Shown in pieces: positions 45,001 through 55,955 of a DNA stretch of 64,000 bases (the first letter of the stretch is position 1; every line of letters begins with the position of its first letter). The stretch is from Tieghemostelium lacteum (taxonomy: Eukaryota; Evosea; Eumycetozoa; Dictyosteliales; Raperosteliaceae). Below the pieces are notes generated by a model, which was not told the origin of the DNA, searched no databases, and was given only the letters and a program-made list of their open reading frames with translations. The DNA lies in NCBI GenBank assembly GCA_001606155.1, contig LODT01000004.1, forward strand, positions 1,054,001 to 1,118,000, given 5' to 3'. Made by a program: the position numbers and the translations under genes.

Positions 45001-46634
45001 AACAAGTATTGGAAGAAGAGGAGGAAGAGGAGGAAGAAGAACATTTATGTCAGGTTTGTGGTGTGGTTATCGAAGAGTCTTGCGTTGGTTATGTTGCCAA
45101 TGTAATGACCTATGGCTTCATTCATCAGAATAGAAATCAAAATGTAAATAGAGTGCTAAATGATGAATCTGTTGATCCAAATTATAAGAAATTCCTAAGT
45201 GCATTCCTCAGAGATGAAATTGATATACCGATTGAATATCTACCATACAAGAATGACTACTTTACATTGTATTCATTGTATATATACAATAGAACACCAC
45301 CAAATCGTTTGAAATCCTGTATGCACAAGGTTCATTTGGAATGCTGTGAAAGCCACGATGAAACTACTGGATATTTTCATTGTGGTGTTTGTAAGCAACA
45401 GTCTAATATGTTAGTACCACTCATTGATTGGAGTCTACCTGAGAAAACAATTGAACAAGAACTAGGACTATTCTATGAAGATATGTGTGAAGTTGATTTC
45501 TCTGCATTTTTGGAAGACAAGAATTTTGGTGCTTTGGATAGACATTTGTGGAAGTTTATTGCACAGGGTGTGGAAGGTCTAGAACTCAAAAGTAGATTAA
45601 CACATAACCTAGCAATTGGTGATGACTCTGACATTGATGGGTACTATCCAATTGATCAGAAGGAATTTGATAATCAAATGTTATTAATACAGGCAACTTA
45701 TAGAGCTATTCAAGAGTGTGAGGTTCTATCTAATGGTGAGATATCTCCACTTTCTGACCCAATGATATTCATGAAAGACGTATTCACCAGTGCCTCTTAT
45801 TGCCATTATATTGAAAAGACACCACTAGAACCATTCCTTGAAAAAGGTGTTCAATTGGAACTTTTTAAATTGGTATTATATCATTTGATGAACCAAAAGG
45901 TTTCATTACGTGAGATGAGTGCTCATTATAAACGTTTGAAATTTGATCAAGCAATATTGAATACTCTAAAAGATCAAATATTCCCATATCTCAGAAAGTC
46001 AGCATTGTTATTGGATATTACCTCGTACAAACGAAATTTCATTGCCTTGTTGCAGGATTATTCAAATTTTGATTGGGTTGCTCAGAAATTGAAATTTAAT
46101 TTAGAAAAAGCATTGGCAGAATTGGATTTCAGTGGAATGTTAGCTGATTATTCTGCCACTAATTCCACTCCAAAAGGCACACCATTCTATGGTATCTATC
46201 CAGCACCTGAATCATACAAGTCACTACCATCTCTAACAAGTCTTCCAGAGCTACATATAGATCATGTTAGATCAGTTTTGAAGAGATCTTGTAAACACTG
46301 TAAGAGACCTGCTACTGGTATATGTCTAGTTTGTGGTGATGTCATTTGTCATCACCATGAATGCCCTCAATTTAAAGCTAAAGGAAACCATGTTTACACT
46401 TGTCCAACTAGCCCTTTCCTATTAGTACTACTCCATGCCAGACCTGATATCATATACTTCTCCAATGAATGTAAATCACTCAGAATACCAACCGCCACCA
46501 AATACCTATACAAAGAAAACGAACAAACTGGTAAAGATGATCTATTTAACGAATATATTACAACCAATATCAATTATAAACTCGATAGAAAAGCTCTTAA
46601 AGAACTTTATAGAAATTATGTGGTAAATGCATAA
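42028..46634 (+). CDS. UBR1-type E3 ubiquitin ligase (N-recognin)
   Basis: Two exons (42028-42253, 42316-46634) with a 62-bp intron; 1514 aa. It should recognise destabilising N-terminal residues and ubiquitinate the substrates (N-degron pathway). The UBR box lies at about 80-150 (HCNECMSKSENYIQCTKCFF, HSFYMDFFDTEASCDCG, LDCSCKLH), with the cysteines and histidines that bind three zincs. The long middle is helical. A Lys/Glu-rich acidic linker (about 830-985) precedes a RING-type domain at about 986-1100 (CQVCGVVI, SCMHKVHLECC, FHCGVCKQQ). The C-terminal region (CKHCKRPATGICLVCGDVIC) resembles the autoinhibitory UBR C-terminal domain. The intron falls just before the UBR box. MGNQPSR at the N-terminus could be N-myristoylated (Gly2 with Ser6). 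It belongs to the UBR1/2/3-PRT6 group; the exact orthology is not settled. Confidence 0.9.
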
Positions 46635-46694
46635 AATAAATAAAACCACTAAATTCAATTAAAAATAAATATATTTTAATTTAAAATATTATAT

Positions 46695-47960
46695 TTAGTT
46701 GTTTGTAGTATTACTATTGGTATAAAAAAATGCAGTATTGGTCTCTTCGCTTAGATTATTATTGCTGGTTGAATTTGGAATTTGTGATTTAAATCTATTA
46801 AATAGTGATGGGAATTGAAAGTTTCGAGTAAGTGCGGAATTGGAAAAAATAAAACATATAAAATTGAGGAAACCTTGTAAAGGAGAGGATATATTGGAAA
46901 TGAATTCAATGAAATCAATTTGGCAACCGTTGCCAATGAGACGAATAAAGAAAGTCAGGACACTAGGTGACCAACAAATAATGAATACCCATACAAATGA
47001 GTTAAGTCTTGATACTACTTTTTGTCTGAGAGATGTCATGTTAAAACTGAGATGTTGTGCTGATATTTGCTTGAATCTTCTTTTTACGAGGATAGTCATT
47101 ACCAATGAGGACACCAATGAGAATAGCATTGGAACATAGTAGAGAAATAGTAGGGACCATGTATTGATTTGACAAAATGGCATACCATCACCTTGTTCAA
47201 TGTAACTACTTGACATGATACCAATACCCAATGCAAAAGGTAGTACCCAACCACAGACATAGTAGATTAAAGTCATGTGTCTTGTATACCACTTTTTTTT
47301 GTTTTTTATATAGGAAGATTGATTAAATTGTCTGTAAATGTGAGTGGCAATGCAACCTGTCCATATAAAGGAAGACAAGAATGCAAATGCTACTAATCCA
47401 TTACTGATAGTACACAGTGATAGGTCTCTACTGGTTAGAGGAGATTTTATAAATTTTGAATTAGATTTTGTCATCATTATTCTTGATAAACATATAAATA
47501 GAGATGCTAATAGATCTGCAATGGATAAATTGATTACAAAGTATGACAATTTAGTTCCTTGTTTCTTTCCTGCTACACCACTATTTAAACTAGTGGTGTT
47601 TGTACCTGCTAAGCCTATATGACTAAAACTACTTTGACTGCTGATAGTGTTGTAATAAGATGAGTTATTGGATGACAATAGTGAATGTGAACTTTCACTA
47701 TGTGGTATAGGAGTTTGAGTTATCATTGTCAATGATGTTGATTTTGGTAATGTTTGTTGTTGTTGCTGTTGTTGTTGAAATTGTGTTGAATTTACATCCA
47801 ATAGGTTTTGTCTCTTTTTCATTCTATTCTTATTTAAAGATATCATAATCATTGCAATAACACCTATACTGCCTATAATGGACAGAGCAGATGTTATCAT
47901 ACTGCCATAGGCAATAAAAATTCTCTGCGAAACAGATAATGAAATTTCACAATGAACCAT
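46695..47960 (-). CDS. Seven-helix receptor, cAMP-receptor-like (Crl/class E type)
   Basis: A single-exon gene of 421 aa starting at the ATG at 47960 (MVHCEISLSVSQRIF). The frame is open further upstream only through a TTG. Seven hydrophobic segments: IFIAYGSMITSALSIIGSIG, YFVINLSIADLLASLFICLS, ISNGLVAFAFLSSFIWTGCI, LIYYVCGWVLPFALGIGIMS, WSLLFLYYVPMLFSLVSSLV, LNSFVWVFIICWSPSVLTFF, and SPLQGFLNFICFIFSNSALT. The Cys/Trp/Pro placement in helices 4-7 (CGWVLPF, CWSPSV, QGFLNF) fits the cAMP receptor-like family of dictyostelids, which signals through heterotrimeric G proteins. The first intracellular loop carries about 85 extra residues rich in Gln, Ser and Thr. The ligand is unknown. The gene converges on the UBR gene with 60 bp between stops. 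Confidence 0.87.
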   Translation of the reverse strand: MVHCEISLSVSQRIFIAYGSMITSALSIIGSIGVIAMIMISLNKNRMKKRQNLLDVNSTQFQQQQQQQQTLPKSTSLTMITQTPIPHSESSHSLLSSNNSSYYNTISSQSSFSHIGLAGTNTTSLNSGVAGKKQGTKLSYFVINLSIADLLASLFICLSRIMMTKSNSKFIKSPLTSRDLSLCTISNGLVAFAFLSSFIWTGCIATHIYRQFNQSSYIKNKKKWYTRHMTLIYYVCGWVLPFALGIGIMSSSYIEQGDGMPFCQINTWSLLFLYYVPMLFSLVSSLVMTILVKRRFKQISAQHLSFNMTSLRQKVVSRLNSFVWVFIICWSPSVLTFFIRLIGNGCQIDFIEFISNISSPLQGFLNFICFIFSNSALTRNFQFPSLFNRFKSQIPNSTSNNNLSEETNTAFFYTNSNTTNN

Positions 47961-48299
47961 TTCTATTTCATCTCCCCTATTCAAAAAAAACTTCTTTTTT
48001 CCAAATAGATTGTGTAGAAATAAGATTCAATTAAATAATTAAAATCCTGGTATTAAAATTTTTTAAAAAAAAAATAAGTTGCCATCAATCTTATATTTCG
48101 GATAATTGGGAATTGTGTGTTCCCAAAAATTAATTAATGGTTTAGTAAATGTGACTTTTTAACACAAAAGCAAAAAATAACCAAATATTTAATAAATTTA
48201 TTAATTTGAAATATAAAGTAATAAATTATTTATGTGATTATTTTTTTTAATTTTTTTCATTTTAGCTACCATTCATTGCTTATCAAATACACCAATTTA
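47961..48299. other. Divergent intergenic region
   Basis: About 340 bp of AT-rich DNA between the receptor and DUF971 genes. A polypyrimidine stretch ending ttcattttag at about 48257-48266 looks like a splice acceptor and could end an intron in the 5' UTR of the DUF971 gene; I could not find a matching first exon. Confidence 0.4.
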
Positions 48300-48719
48300 A
48301 TGTTTTTTAAATTGAATAAAATTTTATTTGTATTTGAAAAACATTTGAATAAATCTATCCCTACTATTGTGACACCAAATGAAATTAAACTATTGGAAAA
48401 AGGCAGGAGATTAAATATTTATTATCCCGATGGACAAAGGGTTTTTTCATTTCCTTCAGAATTTCTTCGTATTGAATCACCATCTGCCGAAAAAGGGTCA
48501 TTAATAGCAGGTAGAAGAGATGTTTCTATCATCAAAATTGAATATGTTGGAAATTATGCAATTAGAATAGTCTATGATGATCTTCATGAGACTGGTATCT
48601 ATTCATGGAGGTATCTTTATAGTCTAGGTCTAAATAAATACACATTAATGAAACATTATCTATCAAGACTAAAACAATCTGGTAAATCTAGAGCCCAAAG
48701 ATCTACAATAAACAATTAA
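48300..48719 (+). CDS. DUF971 (GBBH-like N-terminal) domain protein
   Basis: A single-exon model of 139 aa from the ATG at 48300. The body matches the DUF971 domain, also called the GBBH-like N-terminal domain. It shows an FSFPSEFLRIESPSAE stretch, a G-R-R-D-V segment before a VGNYAIRIVYDDLHETGIYS block, and WRYLYSLG at the end. In other organisms the domain occurs alone in proteins tied to Fe-S assembly or fused to gamma-butyrobetaine hydroxylase. Here it stands alone after a 35-residue N-terminal leader (MFFKLNKILFVFEKHLNKS), which is basic and could direct it to mitochondria. A possible 5' UTR intron ends just upstream. Biochemical role unknown. Confidence 0.82.
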   Translation: MFFKLNKILFVFEKHLNKSIPTIVTPNEIKLLEKGRRLNIYYPDGQRVFSFPSEFLRIESPSAEKGSLIAGRRDVSIIKIEYVGNYAIRIVYDDLHETGIYSWRYLYSLGLNKYTLMKHYLSRLKQSGKSRAQRSTINN

Positions 48720-48871
48720 AATCTACATCTACACCAAATAGTAACCCCAATTAGAACAATTGTAGAATTCTTGTAGTCCTGCGCACCACCTCCTATACCA
48801 CACTTGAATCCAAAAAACAACAGTTGTTATTCAGTTTGAATTGTTTGGTTAGTTGGTCCCAAACATAGTGC

Positions 48872-50109
48872 CTACTTAGAAAGTGCTATTTTAATAAAGT
48901 TGTCTAATTCCTCTTCACCAGATAATATCTTTTGTAGTTGTGATGTTTCAGTTTGAGTTCTCTGATCTTTAACTCTTTCTTGAGGGTGCATTGTGTAGTT
49001 TCTAACCACATTATCACTAGCGAATCCGTTGGTACCCAACTCATTTCTAAACTGTTGTTCTTTTTCAGCTTTGAGCTTCATGTCTCTCTGAATTAATTTT
49101 GATTGAATAAGGTCCATTGCAATAGATTTATTCTGATGTTGAGATCTCTGTTCTGATATAGATACACTGATACCAGTTGGTAAATGTGTAATTCTAACTG
49201 CTGATTCCGTTTTGTTCACATGTTGACCACCAGCACCACTGGATCTGAAAGTTTCAATCTTTAGATCCTTGCTATTTAATTGGCTATTTTCATTGCCCTC
49301 TTCACTAGGGGCAGGGTACACTAACACACTGGCAAATGAAGTATGTCTTTTATTAGTAGGATCAAACGGTGAAATTCTGATTAACCTATGAATACCCATT
49401 TCAGTTCTCAGCCACCCATATGCATAACTACCCTCAATCTTTAAAATACACTTTCTCAAACCAACCATATCACCAGCCACACTATCAACTATAGTGCATT
49501 TAAACTCTCTTCTATCACAGAATTTATTATACATTCCCATCAAAATCTCTGTCCAATCCATACTATCATCACCACCAGCTCCAGCATGTATTTCTAAATA
49601 ACAGTTGTTATAATCAGATTCTCCATTCCTTTTTCACCAAAATATTAGTTTATATTCAACAAATCAAATTATATTTTGGTAACTTACATTAAAGATTTTA
49701 ATTCAATTTCTATAGAGGATTGGTAAAGTCTATCTATAAGTTCATTTGATTCTAATTCCCATTTATCAATATGATCATTACTATTTTTTATAAGATCATT
49801 TAATTCCAAAAAATCATTAAATTCTTTGTCTATTTGGTGAACCAACTCAATGGAATGTCGTAACTTATTCAATTCTTTTAGATGTTTTATATCACTATTT
49901 TTAGAGCTATCTAATGTCACTTTATTATGCAGGGACATGAATTGAAATCTTGATAAATCAGATTGATAGGTTTTACTAGATTTCACAATATCCAAGATTC
50001 TTTGTATTTCATGTTTTTTGTGTAACCGACTAACTTGCTCTTTATTTAATGTACAAAAATATCTAATTAATCTAGTGGGTTTATTAATTAATTGGTTTTT
50101 GGACCACAT
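48872..50109 (-). CDS. Mitochondrial peptide chain release factor, RF2 type
   Basis: Two exons (49688-50109, 48872-49628) with a 59-bp intron; 392 aa. It releases completed proteins from organellar ribosomes at stop codons. The peptidyl-tRNA hydrolysis motif GAGGQHVNKTESAVRI is intact. Stop-codon recognition uses SPF (LIRISPFDPTNKRHTSFAS), the RF2 tripeptide for UGA/UAA, not the PxT of RF1. YGWLRTEMGIHRLIR and HAGAGGDDSMDW are also RF2-like. The intron lies just before the conserved CYLEIHAGAGG block. The N-terminus (MWSKNQLINKPTRLIRYFCT) is basic with no acidic residue, as expected for a mitochondrial presequence. Codon use resembles the neighbouring nuclear genes. It converges on the DUF971 gene, 152 bp apart. 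Confidence 0.92.
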
Positions 50110-51140
50110 TTTTCATGCATTAAAAGAATTCTGATGATATTTTACGAAATGCCAAAAAATTTTTCAAAAAAATGGTGAAGGGTATTTTGACTACAAAAAA
50201 ATATCAGAAGTAAGATCTTTTTTGTGTTTTAAAATTTGTAAATTTAATGCGGAAAGTTGAATCTATAATATGGATACCTCTTAATATAACCCCCTCCCCT
50301 CTCAACCAGGGTATATACATATCTTAACTTGAAATTTATATTTAGCATATTATTTAGATTCAGTTCTGTTCCATATGGCCCGCAAACAGAATACAACCCG
50401 CAGAAAGTTGATCAATTTTAAAGTATGTTGCAAACATTAAAATAAATATCCAAAATATCGAAAAATAAAAATTCGGAAAATATTCTGTTGACAACACAGA
50501 TGAGGACCCACACAACTTAAAAAAAATTTTCAAAAAAAAATAATAACAGAAAATGTGCATTTGTGGTGTCTTTGAGGTTACGTTTTTTTTATAATGCAAC
50601 AATCAAATACTATTTTGAAACATGAATGGTTTAAAACTATTTTTACAATAAGTCTTATTCAAAGAGTCTGGACCACCCTTAAAGAGTTTATAATAACAAA
50701 CTTTATTTTTTTTAGTTTATTTATTTAAATATCCAAAATACGAATTTAAATATATTTTTAAATATTATTAATAGGTGTGCCTCTTGTTTTTGCATTGTGT
50801 GTCTTAATTTATTAAAATATAATACGAACAGCACTCATTCATCCACATTATAGATCGATTCTAAGATCAGTAATTTATAAAATTATAATATAGAATATTG
50901 TTTAAAATTAACCCCAAAAGCCAATATACACACAATCTCATTTGTATTCTGTAATTTAAAAAAACACAAAAACACGTACCCCCACAAATTTGTTTTATCT
51001 GAGTGCCGGAGGCTCAACAGAAAAACATCGATTCTACTCATTGTTGTTCATCAATTTAAAGAGAAAAAATAATTAATTTAAAGCACCATCATTCATTTTA
51101 GAGCTCAACAAATATTAATAAACTCAATTACAAGATAAAA
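50110..51140. other. Intergenic region upstream of the polytopic membrane protein gene
   Basis: About 1 kb without a credible gene. It has poly-A/T runs and two short, less AT-rich islands: around 50357-50410, with a small hairpin (ttctgtt 50364-50370 pairing with aacagaa 50385-50391, palindrome ccatatgg in the loop), and around 50999-51022 (tgagtgccggaggctcaaca). Either could be part of a 5' UTR or a small RNA; I cannot assign one. Confidence 0.4.
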
Positions 51141-53427
51141 ATGGAAAATAATAATATAATTATTGATCCAATACATATTCACACTATTGTATGTATATTA
51201 AATCATCCTTATTCTATAACTCAACATTACCTCAATGTAAGAAAATATCTCTAACACTTTTCATTCAAATATATTTTTTTTTTTTAATGATGTAAAATGT
51301 GGTTGCTATTTTTAGAGATCAAGAAGTAATAGTTATAATTCACCTAGAGGAGGAAATTCACCAAGAAATAGTTCTCCAAGGAATAGTGGTAATCCATTAA
51401 GTAATAGTGGAGGTATACCAAATAATAATTTTAATAACAATAATAATAATAATAATAATGGATCTAGAGGAAATACACCTAGAGGCCAATTGAGTTCTAG
51501 TGGAGATATAATTCAAAGAGGTGCAAATACAATAGTTTCATCACCTTTACAATATGAAATGGATGAATCAGGAGACTCTATATCAACTAGTAGCAGTTCG
51601 GATTCAGAGATTGAATCAGAAAAGAATTCACCAGATCTCACTGGACAAACTGGAAACCTTGATCCAAAATCAGATAATATTACAAGTTCCATTAGTGATG
51701 ATCAATCAAGTAAAAACACATCACCAGATCAATTGTCCCCACAGAGTAAACATGTTCCTCGTACTATTAGCACATTAAGTAATGTATCTCAAGCCATACA
51801 AAGAACTACAAGTAAGTTCATTCAAATGGATGAAATGGACGACTACGGTTCCGATGATGACTCCGACGATGAAGTTGTCAGTAAAAGCTCTGATGAAGAA
51901 AAAGTTGGGATTGAAATGCGTGAGCTCTCACTCGACAAGATAACTATTGATAAAGAGCGTCAACACAACAAGGAAATGGATAAACGAAGAAATAGTCTAC
52001 CATATAACAAACATCTTTTAGAAATACTAGTGGATTACAGTCAATCACTGTTTATAGCATTACTTGGAGCTATATTTTGTATGATTCTAGCCTACGCTTT
52101 TTCCACTCCAGATTGGATATTAAAGAATAACGGTACTGTTGACTACTTTAACACCAAAACTGTGACATTCCTGATATCATTCTTCTTCATTATGGGCTTG
52201 GCTTTATTCACATTTATTCAATTTATATCTGTATATGGAATTAAGAGAATGTTAGTAACTAAGTTCTATCTATGGGTATTTGGTGTCATTGGTCTCTTTT
52301 TAGTCGTCCCTTTCACCATGTGGTCTGGAGGCGAACCATTCTGGTTCTGGTTAGGTGACATTATACTTCTACTCATTGGATACACTGGACTCTGTTTTGT
52401 TATGGGTTGGGTAGGAAAAAGCTACCAAACTCTTCGTGAGAGAAGAAACAATGGTTTGGCATTCCTCGGTACCGAGGTACTTGTGAGTGCCACTGCGTTG
52501 GTCTATGGTATGTTTCTCATTCAACTCTACAGTCAGTTCTCTAACACTGCTAAAATTGCATGGCGTCTCATAGTCCATCCCATCTACTTTGAAATCCTCA
52601 TGATGATCCCCGTAAGAATGCTTGTAACCAGACAAATGGAGAAAAAGGGAGTAAACATTATGCATACACTCGCAGTCGTTCATGCACAGGCTCATATCTC
52701 AACCCTTGGACGTATGATGATTTCAACCATCAACGAATACACTCTTACTATTGTCTCAGTGTTACTTTTAAATATTGGAAAATTGGCATTCCGTTCGTCA
52801 GTTCATTTCAGAGATCGTGCAGCTGGTATTGTAATCAACAAAGTAACAGGTGCCAAACAAAAAGAAACCAAAAAGTTTGTGAGGGCTGTTGGATTGTACA
52901 CTGAAATGATTATGGAAAATGCCAGTATACCAGCTAGTGCTTTTACAATGTGGGCTTATTATAATGTAAGAGGTCTGTTCTTCTTCCCATACCCTTCACA
53001 AGATGGTGTAGATGTTCCATTCACTCTGGGCGAGGCTACTATAAATGTAGCCATTCAATTAGGTTTTGCATTTGTTTTTGATTTCCTGACACTGTACATT
53101 AACGAACGTTACATTAAACTCCCCCTCGATAGAGCATGGAGAAAAATGAAAGGAAAATGGCTGCCTTTCTTTGGCTTTTTATTATACGGTGTTGGCACAA
53201 TGGGTATGGTCGGTGTCATTTGGATGGCATGCAAACTCCCTAGATTCCTGTCGTGCAGCAACCTTGATATCTGTACTTGTAAATTCGTTAAAGATTGCGA
53301 TGACTTTGCAATCAACAAACTACACAATAATGCAACAACATATCAAACTGATAACATCTCATACTATCACCAATACAACAACAATATTTATTCTAATTTA
53401 AATCATGAAATTATCTACTCATCTTAA
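51141..53427 (+). CDS. Polytopic membrane protein of unknown function
   Basis: Two exons (51141-51236, 51316-53427) with a 79-bp GTAAGA...TTTTTAG intron; 735 aa. Residues 1-290 are hydrophilic, rich in Ser, Asn and Asp, with an acidic patch (DEMDDYGSDDDSDDEVVSKS is residues 147-166 approximately). Then come about nine or ten membrane helices (for example SLFIALLGAIFCMILAYAFS, VTFLISFFFIMGLALFTFIQ, LYLINE-like LWVFGVIGLFLVVPFTMW, DIILLLIGYTGLCFVMGWVG, INVAIQLGFAFVFDFLTLYI, GFLLYGVGTMGMVGVIWMAC). A conserved-looking loop HAQAHISTLGRMMISTINEY lies between helices. A Cys-rich patch (CSNLDICTCKFVKDC) follows the last helix. I do not recognise a family; transport or channel activity is possible, but no signature motif is visible. 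Confidence 0.82.
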
Positions 53428-54057
53428 AACCAAACTCAAATACTTTTAATATTTATATTTTAAAACCAACAGAATTAGTGTGTATATAAAAAGAATACAA
53501 CTCGAAAATAAATGTAAATACTTTTTCTCTAAAACTAATCAATCACCCACAATTGTATCTGTTTAGAAATTTTTTTTTTTGGAGGGACTAACAAGGTCGG
53601 AAAATGGATTTTGAGAATTGAATTGAGGAATCTTAAGGGTAAAAAAAAATTTTAAAGGTATTTTATATATTAAATCAATTATTATAATTAAATGAAACTA
53701 AGTAGCGCTGTACCTGTACCAACTTTAACTGTCGATGGTGGCAACCATTTTGATGAAATCAGATATAAAAGAGCTTCTTTTAAAACAGGTGTCTTTTCTA
53801 CATCTGTTTCTGCATCCAAAGCTAAAGTATGTCAATACAACCAAATTTCAAAACAAATTACCCAAATTAATAAATTCGTTAAATTAGAGATTTTAAAAGT
53901 ACTACAAATAATAAATTGGTGGATTTGTTTGAACTTGACTCACAACGTTTTTTATAACTTTTTTTTTTCACAAAGTGATGATCATCAATTTTTATTTTTT
54001 TTTTTTTTTTTAAATTAAATTTTTTATTGTACATAGATTATTAGATAGATTTATAGA
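53428..54057. other. Region upstream of proteasome alpha-5 with a possible small ORF
   Basis: About 630 bp. A reading frame opens at 53692 (MKLSSAVPVPTLTVDGGNHF) and stays protein-like for 45 codons up to a GTATGT donor-like site at 53827. After that it becomes AT-rich and low-complexity. It could be the first exon of an unrecognised small gene or an upstream ORF of the proteasome gene; I found no phase-compatible second exon. The 100 bases before the proteasome start are poly-T-rich. Confidence 0.35.
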
Positions 54058-55000
54058 ATGTTTTTAACAAGATCTGAATATGACCGTGGTGTAAATACAT
54101 TTTCACCAGAAGGTAGATTGTTTCAGGTTGAATATGCACTTGAAGCAATTAAATTGGGTAGTACTGCTATTGGAGTTCAATGTGATGAAGGTGTTGTATT
54201 GGTAGTTGAGAAACGTCTTACCTCTCCTCTATTAGAACCATCTTCAATTCAAAAAGTAGTAGAAATTGACAGTCACTTATGTTGTGCATTGTCAGGTTTA
54301 ACTGCCGATTCCAGAACTATTATCGATCATGCCAGAATCGAAACTCAAGTAAGTTAACATACTACTATTCCACTCTTTTTCACTGAATCTAATAGTTATT
54401 ATTTGAAAATATAGAACCACAGATTTAATTATAACGAACCAATGGGTATTGAAGCTTGTGTACAATCAATTTGCGATTTAGCCTTACGTTTTGGTGAAAA
54501 TAGATCTGGTGGTGATGAAAAGATGGTTTGTATATAGTTTAATAGATCAAATCAGTATTTTATAATTTAAATGTGTTAACAATATCTTTATTTATCTATA
54601 TTATAGAGTAGACCATTTGGTGTTGCACTTTTGATTGCAGGTGTTGATGAAAAAGGACCATCATTGTAGGTATTTTGTAATATTGAATAAGGTTTATTAT
54701 TTTGATATTAATAGTGAGATAATGTATAGATATCATTCAGATCCATCAGGTACATATACACAATATAGTGCTAAAGCTATAGGAGCAGGTTCAGAAGGTG
54801 CACAATCTACATTACAAGAGAAATACTCAAAAACACTAAATCTTTTAGAATGTCAAAAATTAGCATTATCAACATTAAAACAGGTTATGGAGGAAGCTAT
54901 CACAACCACCAATGTTGAAGTAGCTATTGTATCAAGAGATCAAAAGAAATTTAAAATCTATAACAAGGAGGAACTTGAAGCCATCATTGCACAATTATAA
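54058..55000 (+). CDS. psmA5: 20S proteasome subunit alpha-5
   Basis: Four exons (54058-54348, 54415-54525, 54607-54665, 54730-55000) with introns of 66, 81 and 64 bp; 243 aa. It is one of seven alpha subunits forming the outer rings of the 20S proteasome core. It opens with the alpha-5 signature [20 protein letters not shown] and continues [20 protein letters not shown]. Further conserved blocks are [56 protein letters not shown] and [20 protein letters not shown]. Exon phases join without gaps, and length matches other alpha-5 subunits (about 241). The second intron has a GTTTGT donor and the third GTAGGT. Expression is expected to be constitutive; no specific promoter element was recognised. 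Confidence 0.96.
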
Positions 55001-55131
55001 ATTATTAAATAATCCCTCACCCCCCTTCACTCCTCACAGTACAATATTATATATAAAACAAAACCCAAAAACCACAAACCTAACATTACCCTATATACAC
55101 CTTCTTTTTTTATTTTCATCTAATCTATACA

Positions 55132-55817
55132 TCAACCATAAGAAGTTATATTAAACATCTCTTCAATTTGATCTATTGTGGTATAGTTTATATGTATATC
55201 ATGGGACCAACTTGAAATTAGTACTACTAGTTCTTCTCTATCTTGAATTGATAGAATATTATTTAAAATTACTTCCTTATTTTCTAATGATTTTTCATAC
55301 ATTAAAAATATCTCTAAAAAGTAATTTACTATCATTATTGTCAGTGTCAGTGGTATCCGATTGAAACTATATTTTTATTCTATACAATAATCTTACCAAA
55401 ATTTAACAAAACTCTTTGATTATAATTTAAATTTGTAGAGTTTAATTTTTCTTTTTCTTTGATTTGAATCAGTTTTTCTTTATTTAACGATAACCTCTCA
55501 CTAATTATTTTCTAAATTGAAATGAATATGTTAGCAACATTGACATGGCAATCTATAACACAAATGATGATAAATACTAATTCACTATAACAACTATAAA
55601 GTTTTTGATAGAGATCCACAAGTGTTTGAAACAAATTTTTTTCAAGTTGATATTTTAAATGAAGATTGTTACATAGACTTGGTGTTACTGTATGCGCATC
55701 AAGATAGACAATCTCTAAATGTTTATTAATTAATGTATTTGCTATTTTGGTTCCTTTGTCTCTATATGTATTCCATTGTGTTGACAATTCTTTGTAGTTG
55801 GATAAAATGTTTTGCAT
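55132..55817 (-). CDS. AIRIM/C1orf109-like protein
   Basis: Three exons (55578-55817, 55397-55511, 55132-55313) with introns of 66 and 83 bp; 178 aa. I compared it from memory with human C1orf109 (AIRIM), a subunit of the 55LCC ATPase complex linked to 60S ribosome maturation. The N-terminal helix (ILSNYKELSTQWNTYRDKGT) and the C-terminal block (FEIFLMYEKSLENKEVILNN) align with similar spacing: human has DIERHYRKSYLKRKYLLSSI there. Predicted fully helical, no membrane segment. Splice phases (0, 1) agree at both junctions, and the ORF pieces alone are too short to look like genes. It converges on proteasome alpha-5 with 131 bp between stops. The similarity is moderate, so the family call could be wrong even though the gene itself looks real. 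Confidence 0.6.
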
Positions 55818-55955
55818 TATTCATTAAATTGACGACAAAAGGGGATGAAAATGAAAGAAAAAGTTTTTTTTTAATACATTTTTGATATTTTCTTTTGGAT
55901 TTAAAGACACTTCTCAAGAAAGAAACTTTTTTTTTCAAAAGAGCTAAACTAGTTT

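Noticed and set aside
50360-50602. 80-codon minus-strand frame, and a MARKQNTTRRKL frame on the plus strand at 50379.
   Set aside because: Both short and without a credible continuation or homology; not called as genes.
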